Origin: Phocaeicola plebeius DSM 17135
GTDB taxonomy: Bacteria; Bacteroidota; Bacteroidia; Bacteroidales; Bacteroidaceae
Assembly: GCF_000187895.1 (NCBI RefSeq)
Contig: NZ_DS990125.1
Coordinates: 1-64,000, forward strand
DNA: 64,000 bases
Direction of reading: 5' to 3'
Shown: positions 62,402 through 64,000 of the stretch, piece by piece
How positions within the stretch are numbered: position 1 is the stretch's first letter
How the letters are laid out: each line of letters begins with the position of its first letter
Translations under genes and position numbers: made by a program
The notes under the pieces: model-generated
Database searches by the model: none
Seen by the model: the letters and a program-made list of their open reading frames with translations, nothing else
Told to the model about the DNA's origin: nothing

Positions 62402-64000
62402 ATGAGTAACACCATGAAAAAATTTGTGATTTCTGCTCTGCTTTTTTCCTTGATAGGAGGTGGGGCATATGCGCAGAAGAAGGCTTCTGCACACGGCTAT
62501 CCGATTGATCCGGTTCCGTTTACTTCGGTAAAACTGACGGATTCTTTCTGGGGACAGCGTTTGAAAGCCAGCCGTGAAGTAACTATACCATTGGCTTTTA
62601 GCAAATGTGAAGAAACCGGACGCTACAAGAACTTTGAAATGGCTGCTCATCCGAGTGAAAATAATAAGGTGACAGGCTATTCATTTGATGATACGGATGT
62701 GTATAAGACTATTGAAGGAGCCAGCTATCTGCTTCAGACTTATCCGGATAAAAAGCTGAAAAAGTACATTGACAGTGTGCTGGTAATTGTGGCTGCTGCG
62801 CAGGAGCCTGATGGCTATTTGTATACTTCACGCACCATGAATCCTAAACATCCACATGAATGGGCTGGTAGTAAACGCTGGGAGAAGGTGGAAGAACTGA
62901 GCCATGAGTTCTATAACTTAGGTCACATGGTAGAAGGTGCCATTGCACACTATCAGGCTACGGGACAACGGAATTTCCTGGATATAGCCATTCGTTATGC
63001 AGACTGTGTCTGCCGGGAGATTGGTGACAAACCGGGACAGCAGGTACGTGTGCCAGGGCATCAGATTGCAGAAATGGCATTGGCTAAACTATATTTGGTG
63101 ACGGGTGACCAGAAATACCTGGATCAGGCTAAATTCTTCCTGGATAAGCGTGGCTATACTTCTCGTCGGGATGAATACAGTCAGGCTCACAAACCGGTAA
63201 TTGAACAGGATGAGGCAGTAGGACATGCAGTACGTGCAGCGTATATGTATTCTGGTATGGCCGATGTGGCTGCCCTGACAGGTGATACAGCTTATATTCA
63301 TGCCATCGACCGTATCTGGGATAACATTGTTTCTAAGAAATTGTATATCACCGGAGGTATTGGTGCGACAAACAACGGGGAAGCTTTCGGAAAGAATTAT
63401 GAGCTTCCTAATATGTCGGCTTACTGTGAAACTTGTGCGGCTATCGGTAATGTATATATGAATTACCGTTTGTTCCTCTTGCACGGAGAGTCTAAGTATT
63501 ACGATGTACTGGAACGTACCTTGTACAATGGGTTGATTTCAGGCGTATCTTTGGATGGTGGCGGTTTCTTCTATCCGAATCCGTTGGAGTCTATGGGACA
63601 GCACCAGCGTCAGCCTTGGTTCGGTTGTGCTTGTTGTCCGTCTAATATCTGCCGTTTCATCCCTTCTGTTCCGGGCTATGTTTATGCAGTAAAAGGGAAA
63701 GATGTATACGTAAACTTGTTTATTGCTAACAATGCTACTTTGCAGGTAAACGGAAAGAAGGTTACACTTTCACAAACCACATCTTATCCATGGAACGGGG
63801 ATATTACATTGGCAGTAGACCGTAACTCAGCTGGACAGTTTGCCATGAAGATTCGTATTCCGGGATGGGTACGCAATCAGGTGGTTCCGAGTGACTTGTA
63901 TACTTATACCGATGGTGTGCGTCCGAAATACAGTGTGAAGGTGAACGGTGAAGAAGTGAAATCAGACTTGCAGAAAGGTTACCTGACTATCGACCGTAAA
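62402..64000 (+). CDS. second GH127 beta-L-arabinofuranosidase-like enzyme, 3' end missing
   Basis: The frame is open from 62402 to the window edge (533 codons, no stop), so the gene is incomplete at its 3' end. It has a signal peptide (FSLIGGGAYAQ) without lipobox; an ATG at 62414 is another possible start. GH127 features are ETGRYKNFEMAA, FDDTDVYKTIEGASY, AQEPDGYLYTS, Glu343 and Cys345 in YCETCAAIGN, and Cys411-Cys412 in GCACCPSN. It is a paralogue of the lipoprotein GH127 upstream. A soluble periplasmic form next to a surface-anchored form suggests stepwise removal of beta-L-arabinofuranose. Confidence 0.92.
   Translation, partial: MSNTMKKFVISALLFSLIGGGAYAQKKASAHGYPIDPVPFTSVKLTDSFWGQRLKASREVTIPLAFSKCEETGRYKNFEMAAHPSENNKVTGYSFDDTDVYKTIEGASYLLQTYPDKKLKKYIDSVLVIVAAAQEPDGYLYTSRTMNPKHPHEWAGSKRWEKVEELSHEFYNLGHMVEGAIAHYQATGQRNFLDIAIRYADCVCREIGDKPGQQVRVPGHQIAEMALAKLYLVTGDQKYLDQAKFFLDKRGYTSRRDEYSQAHKPVIEQDEAVGHAVRAAYMYSGMADVAALTGDTAYIHAIDRIWDNIVSKKLYITGGIGATNNGEAFGKNYELPNMSAYCETCAAIGNVYMNYRLFLLHGESKYYDVLERTLYNGLISGVSLDGGGFFYPNPLESMGQHQRQPWFGCACCPSNICRFIPSVPGYVYAVKGKDVYVNLFIANNATLQVNGKKVTLSQTTSYPWNGDITLAVDRNSAGQFAMKIRIPGWVRNQVVPSDLYTYTDGVRPKYSVKVNGEEVKSDLQKGYLTIDRK

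Overview
The window reads as chromosome of a gut Bacteroidales species, most likely Bacteroides or Phocaeicola. The reasons are SusC/SusD pairs, a hybrid two-component sensor (HTCS), a MurF-alanine racemase fusion, a GSCFA protein, and many intergenic copies of the Bacteroides -7 promoter box TAnnTTTG. No phage, IS element, tRNA or CRISPR array was seen.

Layout. 1-1052: 3' end of a 23S rRNA gene, the 5S rRNA gene and the terminator of the rRNA operon. 1.4-3.6 kb: ABC transporter with a GntR/YtrA-type regulator. 3.7-8.6 kb: waaA and gltX on the minus strand, then a 7TM-HD phosphohydrolase on the plus strand. 8.6-15.7 kb (minus): a uronate-type locus with a galactitol-type PTS IIC protein, a KduI isomerase that carries a signal peptide, an ExuT-like transporter and a secreted GH2 glycosidase. 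16-24.3 kb: a small membrane protein, then topA-aroK-speA-argB, an ECF sigma factor with a likely anti-sigma partner, and a two-gene LysO exporter. 24.4-34 kb: murF-alr and GSCFA (minus), dxs-trkA and an acidic lipoprotein (plus), a DUF3109 protein (minus) and rnhB (plus). 34-37.2 kb (minus): aroA operon with a small membrane protein, a metal-ABC permease, tsaE and an Imm17-like protein.

37.3-64 kb: a large polysaccharide-utilisation locus (PUL) that runs off the right edge. An HTCS (minus) faces a plus-strand series: GH27, GH127, SusC, SusD, a DUF4859 lipoprotein, two tandem HExGH zinc-peptidase-like proteins (DUF6055 type), an M24 Xaa-Pro aminopeptidase, an EamA transporter, a GH97 fused to an anthrax-lethal-factor-like peptidase domain, a GH43 with accessory domains, and a second GH127 (incomplete).

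How the genes may work together. Beta-L-arabinofuranosidases (GH127), GH43, two alpha-galactosidase-type families (GH27, GH97), several metalloprotease-like domains and a proline-directed aminopeptidase in one locus suggest a glycoprotein as target. Plant hydroxyproline-rich glycoproteins such as extensin carry Hyp-linked beta-L-arabinofuranose chains and Ser-linked alpha-galactose, which matches this enzyme set. This is inference, but it is the most interesting reading of the window. The PUL abuts the core aroA operon. Two intergenic regions, one beside the uronate locus and one inside the PUL, carry related 22-bp-period repeats.
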